A stretch of DNA of 64,000 bases. Source: Alphaproteobacteria bacterium. Its GTDB lineage: Bacteria; Pseudomonadota; Alphaproteobacteria; Paracaedibacterales; CAITNM01. The stretch is taken from assembly GCA_021298215.1 (NCBI GenBank), contig JAJTEE010000008.1, positions 17,694 to 81,693 on the forward strand. The letters are read 5' to 3'. The translations under genes were made by a program, and so were the position numbers. The notes under the pieces were generated by a model. The model was not told the origin of the DNA, did no database searches, and saw nothing but the letters and a program-made list of their open reading frames with translations. This document shows, piece after piece, positions 9,463-18,570 of the stretch; the stretch's first letter is position 1; each line of letters starts with the position of its first letter.

Positions 9463-12400
9463 TTATAACCTCTGAAATTGCCTAATGACGAAATCTAAAA
9501 GCAGCAAATGCTGGCTGGAGTCAGCCGCAACTGAGACATTCTTTTTAATTTGATCATAAAGCACATGATACATATCGATGCTCTCCTTAGACCAATTGTT
9601 CAGGCACAGTTTTGTGATTGCTTGAATGAGATCATGCTGCAATAACAGCCAAGATGAATTTTGCCACGAAGAGCTTGGGCAAATAGTAGTTGCCCATTCC
9701 CAAATATAAGCCAGGTCTAATTTCTTATACATTGCATTTACATGTTGGATATCAATATTTTTTTGATGTCCAACTTGATACGCAAATAAAATAGAAAATG
9801 GCACTAGAGATTCAGGAACATCTTTCAACTGTGCCGAAAAAATATGTTGAGGTGAAGACAATCGAATCATTACGCATTGAGCAATATTTTGCGTGATACT
9901 TTCCAAGGCTTGTAAAGTTTTTATCTGATCATGTTCAAGAGCTTTGTAATTCAAGAGTTGTTCATAAAAATTTGTTTGCTCTAAAACTTCCACAAATGCC
10001 CTTACCACATCCAATGAATTAACATCGAACGCTTCAGCCATTTGCCCAACAAAGCAGGGGCCCATTGTGTTAATAATAAGATTTGCAAGAACGGTTGCGG
10101 TAATTTCTACTTTTAATGGATGCAATTTTAAATAATCACTGTATTCTTTTTGGAAGCGCTTTGGGAAATATTCTGTATAAAAAACTTCTCCAAAACAGGC
10201 TGTGTTTTGTAATGCATGCAGCATATCTTGATAAAGATGAATTTTAGAATAAGCAAGCAAAACAGCAAGCTCTGGGCGTGTAAATCCTTGCTGTTGGCTT
10301 TTTCGTTTTAAGAGATCTTCTTCTGAAGGAATATTTTCTACATTTCTTTTCAGTGGTAAATCATGATGATCTTCTAGATTTCTTACCAAGTTTATATAAG
10401 CATTTGCATCGGTATTCGACTCTTGTTGCATTCTGGTGAGAGCCAATGTTTGTGACCAATTATCATTAAGCACTAGTTCACTCACTTCATCAGCTAAGCT
10501 CGCTAATAGTTCATCGCGCTTTTTTGTATCGATAATGGTATTTTGTAATAAAATCTGACACATGATTTTTAAGTTTACTTCATGATCAGAACAATCAACT
10601 CCAGCAGAATTATCTATTGCATCCGTATTAATGCGTCCACCATTTAAAGCATATTCAATGCGCCCTAATTGAGTAACTCCAAGGTTTGCGCCTTCCCCAA
10701 TAACTTTTGCGTTAATCATGCGTGCATCAACACGAATAGCATCATTGGCCTTGTCAGAGACTGCTATATGTCCCTCATTTTGGGATTTAATAAAAGTTCC
10801 AATGCCGCCAAAAAATAATAAATCGACAGATGCTTGTAATAGCTTGGTAATTAAATCATCTGGTGAAAGTTCAGCCTCTTTTATTCCGAGTAGCTTTGCG
10901 ACTTCCGAAGTGATTTTAATAGATTTTTCTGACCGGTTGTATACTCCGCCGCCCTTTGATATTTTTGATAAATCATAAGAGCCCCAATCACCTAATTCAT
11001 TAAATAGACGCTTTCTTTCTAGATAACTTGATTCTGGATCCGGGTGTGGATCTAGAAAAATATGCTTATGGTTAAAAGCCCCAATCAGACAAATTTTTGT
11101 TGATTGAAGCATGCCATTTCCAAACACATCGCCCGCCATATCGCCAACACCAACTGTTGTAATAGCAGTTGTTTGGCAATCTATTCCCATATCCCAGAAA
11201 TGGCGGCGTACAGCTATCCAGGCACCTCTTGCGGTAATTCCTAATTTCTTGTGATCGTAGCCTTTTGATCCTCCAGATGCGAATGCATCTCCAAGCCAGA
11301 AATTTTTCTTTTCAGCAATTTCATTGGCAATATCCGAAAAAGTTGCTGTTCCCTTGTCAGCCGCAACAACCAAATATTGGTCGTCACTGTCGTAGCGCAC
11401 AAGATTTTTTGGGGGTTTAATTTCACTCTCCACGAGATTATCAGTAAGCGTCAAGAGTTGCTCTATAAATGATTTATAGGCATTAATAACTGCTAACTTT
11501 AGATCTTGAGATGTGTATCCCGATTCTTGGAGGGCATTATAATTTTTTACAACGAATCCACCTTTTGACCCAAGAGGAACAATGACTGAATTTTTTACCA
11601 TTTGGGCTTTCATAAGCCCTAAAACTTCAGACCTAAAGTCTTCAGGTCTATCTGACCAACGAATTCCACCACGAGCAATCTTTCCACCTCTTAAGTGGCA
11701 ACCTTCCACAGTTGTCGAGTAAACAAAAATTTCAAAGAGTGGCGATGGGCTAGGAATATCTATGATTTGAGAAGAATTTACCTTAAAGCTTACACACGGA
11801 TAGGGATTAAAATCTCCTGACTGATAAGCATTGGTTCGCAGAGTTGCACTGATAACATTATGAAATCTTCGCATAATGCGATCATGATCGAGACGACTAA
11901 TTGAAGAAAATGATTCAATGATTTCAGTGTTAAGATTTTTAGCTTTAGTCAACGAATCTTTTTCTTTTGAAGAATCTAATGCAAATAAACAATCAAAATA
12001 TTTTATCAAAAGCTGAGTAATAGCAGGGTATGTGCTCAAACAATCCGCTAGAGATTTTTGTGAATAATTAAATCCTAATTGTTTTAAAAAGCGACCATAT
12101 GCTCTGAGGATAATAATTTCTTTAAAATTGAGATCACAATTTATTGTTAAACCATTGAATGGATCAACTTCTATTAATCCAACCCAAGCAGCTTTTAGTC
12201 CTTCTACTAACTTTTCTAAAGTAGCTGAAGATAATTTTAGATTACTTAAATTCGAGATATCGTAATAATGCAGCCATACTCGTTGCCCATTAATGTCTGC
12301 AAAAAAAGTCTGCTCTGCTTGTATATTAAGTTGAAAGTTTGTAAATACCGGAATAATTTGCCCTAGAGTAATGGGCTCATTTTTTTGAAATGCTCTGATT

Positions 12401-14004
12401 ATTTCTCGCCCATTACGTTGTATCGCTTCAAAATAAATAGATTCGTCTTTTTGTAGCCATTGAAGGAGAGTTGATGTATCTTCAGCGGCAATTTCAGGTG
12501 TGTGAACTTTTGGATATATGTCAGAAAATATAGCAGAAGATGTAATCAATTTCTTCTTGCTAAATAATGTGTATTTTTCTCTCCATGTCTGGGAAGCCAT
12601 CCATATTTTTTCTTCTAATGCCTCGATATCAATTTTTATTTTTGTCTCGGGACTAAAATTAAACATAAAAATTAAACGAGCAAAGGGTGTTTCCCCAACT
12701 TGACCATGCGTTGATGTAAGAGTTACTCCAATCTCTCTTGCAATAAATTTACCAAGTTCGGCGCGTAATTTCTCGCTGTAGCGATGTTTAGGCATATAAA
12801 GGAGAAGAGATAAAGAATTACTAACATTATCAACGCGCACAGAAATGGCATTGCGATCATACATATTAAGAATACGCTCAATAAGCTCTGACAATTGTTC
12901 TTCTGATAAATAGTAAAATTCATCTAAGGGAATGCTATCAATAATATTTTTGAGCATTTTTTCATCGTAAGAAGTAGCAGCAAATCCAAACGTACGACAT
13001 ACATTAAGGGCTTTATCTTTTAGCCAAGGGATATCTAGGGGGGATGTCTTATAGAAATTAGAGGTAAATAAACCAATAATTTGAACAATTCCTTTAATTT
13101 TTCCATTTTTATCAATATCCAAAGCAATGATAGAATCGATACGAGAGTTTCGATAAATTTCAGACCGTGGTTGCTCTTTTTTTATGTGCATTAAATGTTG
13201 CTGAAAGAGTTGCTCAAAAGGCTTGCCTAATTCTAAAGAAAAATCTTTTGATTCTAGAATATCTTCCATCTTAAATAACCCATATCCGTGGGTTACTTGA
13301 TTATCAAAATTAATATTTTTATTAGAAGAATCATTAGCTTGATAACGGCGCAATCCTAAAAAGACGAAATGCTCCTTTTTTAACCACTGCAGGAATGCGC
13401 CGGCCTGCTTTATATCCTTTTTATCTTGTTCCAAAAAGCTGTTGGATATATCGTCTACCCATTTTTGCATGGGGGAAAAATCATTGACCACGTGTGTTAA
13501 TTTTTTATAAAGATCCTGCAAAGATTTTTCGTAATTCTTTGGAATCTCTAATGAGCTTGGCAACACGGCAACGATAAGTGATTCTGGATTTGTTCCCCCA
13601 ACACAGCTGAATATGCCAGCGTTTGAGCGTTGTGGAGAAAATATAGGGTGAATAAGTTCATCGATAGGTAGTCGTTGTGCTGTCAGCCATACCTTCAAGC
13701 TGCGCATAATAAATCGCTGATGAATGCTATGAAAAATTAATAATTGCAGTTTTTCTTTTTCTAAAACATGATGTTTTAAATGAAAGACTCCAGGGGTGGG
13801 GGAAGTATTAAAAACTTCAAAAGCAAGAGTTGCAATTTCAGTGAGTATATCGTGGGAGATATTCTCAGCTAAATTTTTTAGATATCCTAAGCTTACATGT
13901 TTGTAGAAATTCTCAATAAATTCTTTTAGAATGGGATTTTTCTTATCGCTCTTTGAGTGAATTTGACGTATAAAATCTGATTTTTGAATTTCTTTGGAGG
14001 ACAT
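9463..14004 (-). CDS. gdhB: NAD-specific glutamate dehydrogenase, large (GDH-180 type)
   Basis: It deaminates glutamate to 2-oxoglutarate with NAD. The 1513-aa protein has a long N-terminal regulatory half, in which ACT-like regions would lie. The catalytic half shows ARGGIRWSDRPEDFR (about residue 780), PLGSKGGFVVKN, GSKGYDHKKLGITARGAW, the NAD-binding GVGDMAGDVFGNGML and LFFGGIGTF. The length is slightly below the usual ~1600 aa. It is last in a run from the YfgM-like gene through bamB, der and a HAD phosphatase, with 24 nt separating it from the latter. With PutA in the same window, it would complete proline catabolism to a TCA-cycle intermediate. Confidence 0.95.
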   Translation of the reverse strand: MSSKEIQKSDFIRQIHSKSDKKNPILKEFIENFYKHVSLGYLKNLAENISHDILTEIATLAFEVFNTSPTPGVFHLKHHVLEKEKLQLLIFHSIHQRFIMRSLKVWLTAQRLPIDELIHPIFSPQRSNAGIFSCVGGTNPESLIVAVLPSSLEIPKNYEKSLQDLYKKLTHVVNDFSPMQKWVDDISNSFLEQDKKDIKQAGAFLQWLKKEHFVFLGLRRYQANDSSNKNINFDNQVTHGYGLFKMEDILESKDFSLELGKPFEQLFQQHLMHIKKEQPRSEIYRNSRIDSIIALDIDKNGKIKGIVQIIGLFTSNFYKTSPLDIPWLKDKALNVCRTFGFAATSYDEKMLKNIIDSIPLDEFYYLSEEQLSELIERILNMYDRNAISVRVDNVSNSLSLLLYMPKHRYSEKLRAELGKFIAREIGVTLTSTHGQVGETPFARLIFMFNFSPETKIKIDIEALEEKIWMASQTWREKYTLFSKKKLITSSAIFSDIYPKVHTPEIAAEDTSTLLQWLQKDESIYFEAIQRNGREIIRAFQKNEPITLGQIIPVFTNFQLNIQAEQTFFADINGQRVWLHYYDISNLSNLKLSSATLEKLVEGLKAAWVGLIEVDPFNGLTINCDLNFKEIIILRAYGRFLKQLGFNYSQKSLADCLSTYPAITQLLIKYFDCLFALDSSKEKDSLTKAKNLNTEIIESFSSISRLDHDRIMRRFHNVISATLRTNAYQSGDFNPYPCVSFKVNSSQIIDIPSPSPLFEIFVYSTTVEGCHLRGGKIARGGIRWSDRPEDFRSEVLGLMKAQMVKNSVIVPLGSKGGFVVKNYNALQESGYTSQDLKLAVINAYKSFIEQLLTLTDNLVESEIKPPKNLVRYDSDDQYLVVAADKGTATFSDIANEIAEKKNFWLGDAFASGGSKGYDHKKLGITARGAWIAVRRHFWDMGIDCQTTAITTVGVGDMAGDVFGNGMLQSTKICLIGAFNHKHIFLDPHPDPESSYLERKRLFNELGDWGSYDLSKISKGGGVYNRSEKSIKITSEVAKLLGIKEAELSPDDLITKLLQASVDLLFFGGIGTFIKSQNEGHIAVSDKANDAIRVDARMINAKVIGEGANLGVTQLGRIEYALNGGRINTDAIDNSAGVDCSDHEVNLKIMCQILLQNTIIDTKKRDELLASLADEVSELVLNDNWSQTLALTRMQQESNTDANAYINLVRNLEDHHDLPLKRNVENIPSEEDLLKRKSQQQGFTRPELAVLLAYSKIHLYQDMLHALQNTACFGEVFYTEYFPKRFQKEYSDYLKLHPLKVEITATVLANLIINTMGPCFVGQMAEAFDVNSLDVVRAFVEVLEQTNFYEQLLNYKALEHDQIKTLQALESITQNIAQCVMIRLSSPQHIFSAQLKDVPESLVPFSILFAYQVGHQKNIDIQHVNAMYKKLDLAYIWEWATTICPSSSWQNSSWLLLQHDLIQAITKLCLNNWSKESIDMYHVLYDQIKKNVSVAADSSQHLLLLDFVIRQFQRL

Positions 14005-14028
14005 AAGATATCTAGCGCTTTTTCTAAA

Positions 14029-14604
14029 TTATATAGATGATTTACAAATAAACCTACGGGTATATATAGGTTGAGATTTTAGCCAATTAAAAGTTTTTTG
14101 ATCAATATCTACCGCGACTGCCGCTATAGAATTCTCCCAAATAAAACGATCCTTCCATTCATTACCAAAATACACGTAATTTTTCTTCCCGAAAATTTTG
14201 TTTAGTAGATTTGCTTTATTCTGACCAACTAAATTGCAGCCGATTGTGCTTCCAAAAGCTTTTTCAAAAATATTTAGGTGCGCAGAAACCATATCTGCAA
14301 TTTTTTGATCTGATCCCGTAATAAGATAAATCGTTGCGCCTTGTTTTTTTAGATCATGTAGATACGCTAATATTTCTGGAAAAAACGATATTTTTTCAGG
14401 ACTAAAGGAAATGAATTTTAAAAGATTATGTTTTAAATAGGTTCTATCTTGGTACCACCAAAAAAGCATCTGGAAAATACGATAAGGATAGCGCTTCAAA
14501 AAATCACTCATACACATCCATAAACAATCTCCATCCCATAAGGTGCCATCAAGATCAACACAAATTGGAAATTTAGCAAAATCTTGCTCTGAAATATGGT
14601 GCAT
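14029..14604 (-). CDS. HAD-superfamily phosphatase, similar to the HAD domain of UbiA-fused proteins
   Basis: Motif I is VDLDGTLWDGD near residue 18. A motif II-like ITGSDQ follows at about residue 105. A conserved lysine-rich stretch and YFGNEWKDRFIWENS form the motif III/IV region with acidic residues. The order resembles the N-terminal HAD domain fused to a UbiA prenyltransferase in many alphaproteobacteria. Here the protein is only 191 aa and no prenyltransferase follows, so it is either a free-standing homologue or a remnant of the fusion. Substrate unknown. It lies 6 nt after der and 24 nt before gdhB on the same strand. Confidence 0.7.
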   Translation of the reverse strand: MHHISEQDFAKFPICVDLDGTLWDGDCLWMCMSDFLKRYPYRIFQMLFWWYQDRTYLKHNLLKFISFSPEKISFFPEILAYLHDLKKQGATIYLITGSDQKIADMVSAHLNIFEKAFGSTIGCNLVGQNKANLLNKIFGKKNYVYFGNEWKDRFIWENSIAAVAVDIDQKTFNWLKSQPIYTRRFICKSSI

Positions 14605-14610
14605 AGTGCT

Positions 14611-15957
14611 TCACTGAGTATAGGGATTCTTTATACCTTTAATAATAAATCTTATAGGTACGCCAGGTAAGTTAAAATCGTCTCTCAGCCCATTACTTAA
14701 GTATCTTATATAAGAGGCAGGCAGCTCATCAGCTTTTGTGCAAAATAAGGCAAAAGTTGGAGGGCGGGATTTGATTTGCGTCATGTATTTAATACGGATG
14801 CGTCTGCCTGAAACAGCTGGTGTTGGATGTTTATCCAACATAAATGGAAGCCAATCATTAAGTTTGGCGGTTGGAATACGCAGATTCCATAAAGCATTAA
14901 GAGCTAAAACTTCATCAAGTAATCGATTAAGATTCGTATTATTTAAGGCAGAAATTGCTACCATTGGTACATCGCGTACCTGTGCAAGTTGGTAGTTTAA
15001 TTGATTGCGGATGTGTTCCATCAGCTGTGGTAAATGGCTGATTTTATCAACTTTGTTAAGTGCTAGGACTAATCCTCTTCCTTCTTCTACAATTTGTTGA
15101 GCAATCGCTAAATCTTGTTTTTCTAGCTGTTCGTCCAGAGGAATGGTTGCATCAATTACTAAAACAACAATTTCTGCAAACTGTAATGTTCTATTCGCGC
15201 TTTGCACTGCTAATTGTTCAACAGTATCTTGAACTTTTGCTTTTCGTCTAATACCGGCGGTATCAATTAATTCAAACTTTTGACCATTATATTCCCAAGC
15301 AAGGCTTACTGAATCACGCGTAACGCCAGGCATATCAGCTGTTAATAAACGCTCCTCTCCAAACAATGCATTTACCAAAGTAGATTTACCAACATTAGGT
15401 CGCCCCATAATAGCTAATTTTAGAGCTTTACCCGTTGCAGAATTTTCTTCTTCACTTAAATGAGGGAAAATAGCTTCATATAACGCGTCAAATCCAATAT
15501 TATGCTCAGCAGAAATATTAATAACTGTTTGAAAGCCTAACGAGAAAACATCATATTCCGTTGTCTGTGAAGCTTTTTTGCTATCGCATTTGTTGATGAG
15601 GACAATCACTGGTTTATTTTGCTTGTGCAAAAGTTTTGCAATTTGCTCATCAAATGCAGTAATGCCAGCAATTCCATCAATAACAAAGGCAACCATTTGA
15701 GCTTCTTCTATGGCGGCTTCGCTTTGTTGCTGCATTTGCTTAGCAAGCTCGGGATACATTACAGAAGTCTCTGGATCAGCTAAGCCAGGTGTATCCAATA
15801 AGCTAAAAGGCATATCGCCATAGTAAGCTTTTGCTTCTTGAAAGTCTCTTGTGACGCCAGGTCGCTCATGAACAATAGCAAGCTTTTTACCGATTAAACG
15901 GTTGAAAATACTCGATTTTCCGACGTTAGGCCTACCAATTAATGCAAGTGTGAACAT
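14611..15957 (-). CDS. der: Ribosome-associated GTPase Der (EngA)
   Basis: This essential GTPase of 50S subunit assembly has two tandem G domains. The first has GRPNVGKSS at residues 8-16, DTPGL and NKCD. The second has GRPNVGKST near residue 185, DTAGI and NKVD. A C-terminal KH-like domain follows from about residue 350. The 448-aa length is standard. The gene starts one base after bamB ends, so the two are tightly coupled. The bamB-der pairing is common in proteobacteria and supports both calls. Confidence 0.97.
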   Translation of the reverse strand: MFTLALIGRPNVGKSSIFNRLIGKKLAIVHERPGVTRDFQEAKAYYGDMPFSLLDTPGLADPETSVMYPELAKQMQQQSEAAIEEAQMVAFVIDGIAGITAFDEQIAKLLHKQNKPVIVLINKCDSKKASQTTEYDVFSLGFQTVINISAEHNIGFDALYEAIFPHLSEEENSATGKALKLAIMGRPNVGKSTLVNALFGEERLLTADMPGVTRDSVSLAWEYNGQKFELIDTAGIRRKAKVQDTVEQLAVQSANRTLQFAEIVVLVIDATIPLDEQLEKQDLAIAQQIVEEGRGLVLALNKVDKISHLPQLMEHIRNQLNYQLAQVRDVPMVAISALNNTNLNRLLDEVLALNALWNLRIPTAKLNDWLPFMLDKHPTPAVSGRRIRIKYMTQIKSRPPTFALFCTKADELPASYIRYLSNGLRDDFNLPGVPIRFIIKGIKNPYTQ

Positions 15958-15958
15958 C

Positions 15959-17248
15959 CTAGCGCCAAGCTTGCAATACGCCTGAGTCGGTTAAAGTGAA
16001 AATGGTTTTATCTGCTGCGATTGGAGACAATTGACAGCCCGCCTCTAATTTAACGGTTGTATCAATGCTGCCATCTTGCACGCTCAGAAAGGCCATTTGT
16101 TCATTAGTGCTAACAATCACCAGTTGATCATTTACAACAATAGGACCAGCCCATGTGATAACTTCATCACTTTCACGCTTTCTTGGTAATAATGTAGCCC
16201 ATCGAACTTGTCCTGTGGATTTTAGGATGCAAACTAAATCATCGTTGGTCGTAATGACAAAAAGGAAATCTCCGCATAATGCTGGTGTGCGTAATGTACC
16301 AATTTCTTTTGCCCATATTTTCTTGCCTGTTGTCAGCTCATAGGCAGCGATACGGCCACCATGGCTTGCAATATAAACAACATTATTTTCAATAATTGGT
16401 CTAGCTCTAATATGCGCAATGCTTGAAACGGTATCAATTCTTAAGGACGGAGTCATTGTATCAGACCATAGCAAATGACCACTTTCAGGGCTTAAGCAAT
16501 AAATTTCTCCAGAAGTTAAGGCAACAACCACGGCTTGTGTACAAGCAGCGGGCGCGCTACCCCCAAGAAGCGAATTTGGCTCGACAATGCCGGCATAATC
16601 CCATAATTCGTCACCAGTCTTAGCTTCTAAAGCATAAATCTCATTGTTTACAGTTACAATATAAATGCGCCCGCCAAAAACTGTTGGTGCAGCACGTATT
16701 GGTGTTTCTAAGTTCTTGATCCAAACACGTTTTCCTGAATGTGCTTCAACACACCATACTTCCCCGAATGAAGTTGTTATATATAAAACATCATCTTCAG
16801 CTGCAAATCCCCCACCCATGGTGTTACTGTGACCTTCTTCTGGTGAGGTCTCTATCTCCCAAACAAGAGTTCCATCGCTAACTTTTCTCGCTTCCACATG
16901 TCCTTGAATATCCATTGAATAGACAAGTTCTTTATGAACAATGGGGTGCGTGATAAGCCGGTGATGCGTATCAGATCCTTCGCCAATATTATGTTCCCAA
17001 ACGGTTTTTACATCTTTATTTACAAGCACTGGTGGTACGAGATGGCTAGGATTTCCACCAACATGATTCCAATCTTTTACATGTTGCGCTGCAGGCAGCT
17101 GAACATGGATGTTTTTCAACGAGGGATCTGGTTTTAAGGCATTTCCTGCAATGATGAAAGGCTCACGAGTTCCTTTTAATTTCTCTTTTGTTTCGCTGCA
17201 ACCAATTAAAGCCAACAGCCCAATTAAACACCATTTAATATATTTCAT
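15959..17248 (-). CDS. bamB: Outer membrane assembly lipoprotein BamB (PQQ-like beta-propeller)
   Basis: A lipoprotein signal ends in the lipobox LIGC with the lipidated residue at Cys17. The rest is repeating beta-propeller blades, seen as recurring hydrophobic and Gly-Trp patterns such as VWEHNIGEGS, LVWEIETS, RVWIKNLET, LLWSDTM, KIWAKEIG and VRWATLLP. The protein would help feed outer-membrane proteins to BamA from the periplasmic side. Length 429 aa, slightly longer than E. coli BamB. Its start overlaps the YfgM-like stop by four bases (ATGA), and der follows after one base, giving the familiar yfgM-bamB-der order. Confidence 0.92.
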   Translation of the reverse strand: MKYIKWCLIGLLALIGCSETKEKLKGTREPFIIAGNALKPDPSLKNIHVQLPAAQHVKDWNHVGGNPSHLVPPVLVNKDVKTVWEHNIGEGSDTHHRLITHPIVHKELVYSMDIQGHVEARKVSDGTLVWEIETSPEEGHSNTMGGGFAAEDDVLYITTSFGEVWCVEAHSGKRVWIKNLETPIRAAPTVFGGRIYIVTVNNEIYALEAKTGDELWDYAGIVEPNSLLGGSAPAACTQAVVVALTSGEIYCLSPESGHLLWSDTMTPSLRIDTVSSIAHIRARPIIENNVVYIASHGGRIAAYELTTGKKIWAKEIGTLRTPALCGDFLFVITTNDDLVCILKSTGQVRWATLLPRKRESDEVITWAGPIVVNDQLVIVSTNEQMAFLSVQDGSIDTTVKLEAGCQLSPIAADKTIFTLTDSGVLQAWR

Positions 17249-17955
17249 TGATGATCCTTTGAGGCTTGATCAATCAATTGACTTGCAAGGTTTTGAGCTA
17301 TTATCTGCGCTCTTAAGCGTAAATCTTTAGGTGATTTTTCGTCCTGTGCTATCGCAACAAAAATTTCCGAAGCTTTTTCATAATTCTTTTGTTTCAGCTC
17401 AATCATACCTTTTAACTCGAGCGCTAAATGACGATAAGGTGCTGCTTCTTTAGTGCATACATCAAGTAACTTAAGTAAAGACTGAAGTTCTTCAGAGCTA
17501 GTACTTTTATCTAAGCATAAACTAACATACTGAACAGTGGCTAACTCACGAAACATGTGTTCTACGCTAGAGTTTTCCATTAATTCTTTATAGATAGTCT
17601 CTGCTTTGCTTAAATCTTTATGGCCAGTTTCCATGCGGAGAATCGAAGCGACATTAAGCTTTGCGAGCGTCGAGTATGTACGATGAGAACTCTTTGAAAT
17701 GCCTTCCATTGCAGACAGAGCATCACTCACATTTTTACTAAACATAAGAGTTTGTGCGTTTACAAACTGTTGAGAAATAATATCCCGTTGTTTAGCTTGG
17801 TAATGTTGCCAAAGATTAAAACTTAAAGACAATGCAACAATAACGCCAAATCCCACTGAAACTGATTTTCCATACTTTTTCCAAAGTTGTTCAAACTTTT
17901 CTTGGCGAAGGTCACTTTCCACTTCTTGTATGAACTGATCGAAATTATTTGACAT
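17245..17955 (-). CDS. YfgM-like membrane-anchored tetratricopeptide protein
   Basis: A cytoplasmic stretch of about 30 residues (FDQFIQEVESDLRQEKFEQLWKKYG) precedes one membrane segment (about residues 32-50). The remaining ~185 residues are helical and TPR-like, probably periplasmic. This architecture and the position directly before bamB and der match YfgM, a SecYEG-associated periplasmic chaperone helper. The gene starts the minus-strand operon and lies 74 nt from the divergent def gene, so promoters for both should lie in 17956-18029. Confidence 0.8.
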   Translation of the reverse strand: MSNNFDQFIQEVESDLRQEKFEQLWKKYGKSVSVGFGVIVALSLSFNLWQHYQAKQRDIISQQFVNAQTLMFSKNVSDALSAMEGISKSSHRTYSTLAKLNVASILRMETGHKDLSKAETIYKELMENSSVEHMFRELATVQYVSLCLDKSTSSEELQSLLKLLDVCTKEAAPYRHLALELKGMIELKQKNYEKASEIFVAIAQDEKSPKDLRLRAQIIAQNLASQLIDQASKDHQ

Positions 17956-18029
17956 AAAAAATTCATTAGGCCTTAAAATTTACTCATAATTGCACTATAT
18001 ACTGTATTGAGAGAACAGCAAATAAAGAA

Positions 18030-18569
18030 ATGATGACCGTCTTACCAATTTTAGTAGCTCCGAATCCATTGCTTCGTAAGAAAGCTCTTCCTGTGCAGGA
18101 AGTAGATAGTCAGATACAAAGATTACTAGAAGACCTGGAAGAAACAATGATTGCAGAAGATGGAATAGGTCTTGCTGCTACTCAAGTCGGAATTCCAAAA
18201 AGAATACTGGTTATGAATGTTCCTGCCAATGTAACAGTCAATGGGGAACAAATAGAAGGCATGAATTCCAATCCAGACCTTTATCATATAATAAATCCTG
18301 AAATTGTGTGGGCAAGTGATACGTTAGTGGCATGCAACGAAGGTTGTTTGTCTGTGCCTGGACAGTATGCTCCAGTTATTCGCCCTGATTCAGTACGTGT
18401 CCGTTATTTAAATAAAGCAGGAAAATTTTGCGAAACCACATTTTTGAACTTACAGGCAGCCTGCGTTCAGCATGAGATAGATCATTTAGATGGGAAGTTA
18501 TTCATCGATTATCTTTCTGCACTTAAACGTGATATGTTAATCCGCAAAGCACAGAAAGTTAGACGATAG
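18030..18569 (+). CDS. def: Peptide deformylase
   Basis: It removes the formyl group from nascent N-terminal methionine. All three family motifs are present: GIGLAATQVG (about residue 47), EGCLSVPG (about 108), which provides the metal-binding Cys, and QHEIDHLDG (about 150), which provides the two His ligands and the catalytic Glu. Length 179 aa is normal. The frame begins ATGATG, so the start could be either codon. fmt, the usual partner, does not follow. The gene ends one base from the end of convergent infB, and no terminator is visible between them. Confidence 0.96.
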   Translation: MMTVLPILVAPNPLLRKKALPVQEVDSQIQRLLEDLEETMIAEDGIGLAATQVGIPKRILVMNVPANVTVNGEQIEGMNSNPDLYHIINPEIVWASDTLVACNEGCLSVPGQYAPVIRPDSVRVRYLNKAGKFCETTFLNLQAACVQHEIDHLDGKLFIDYLSALKRDMLIRKAQKVRR

Positions 18570-18570
18570 C

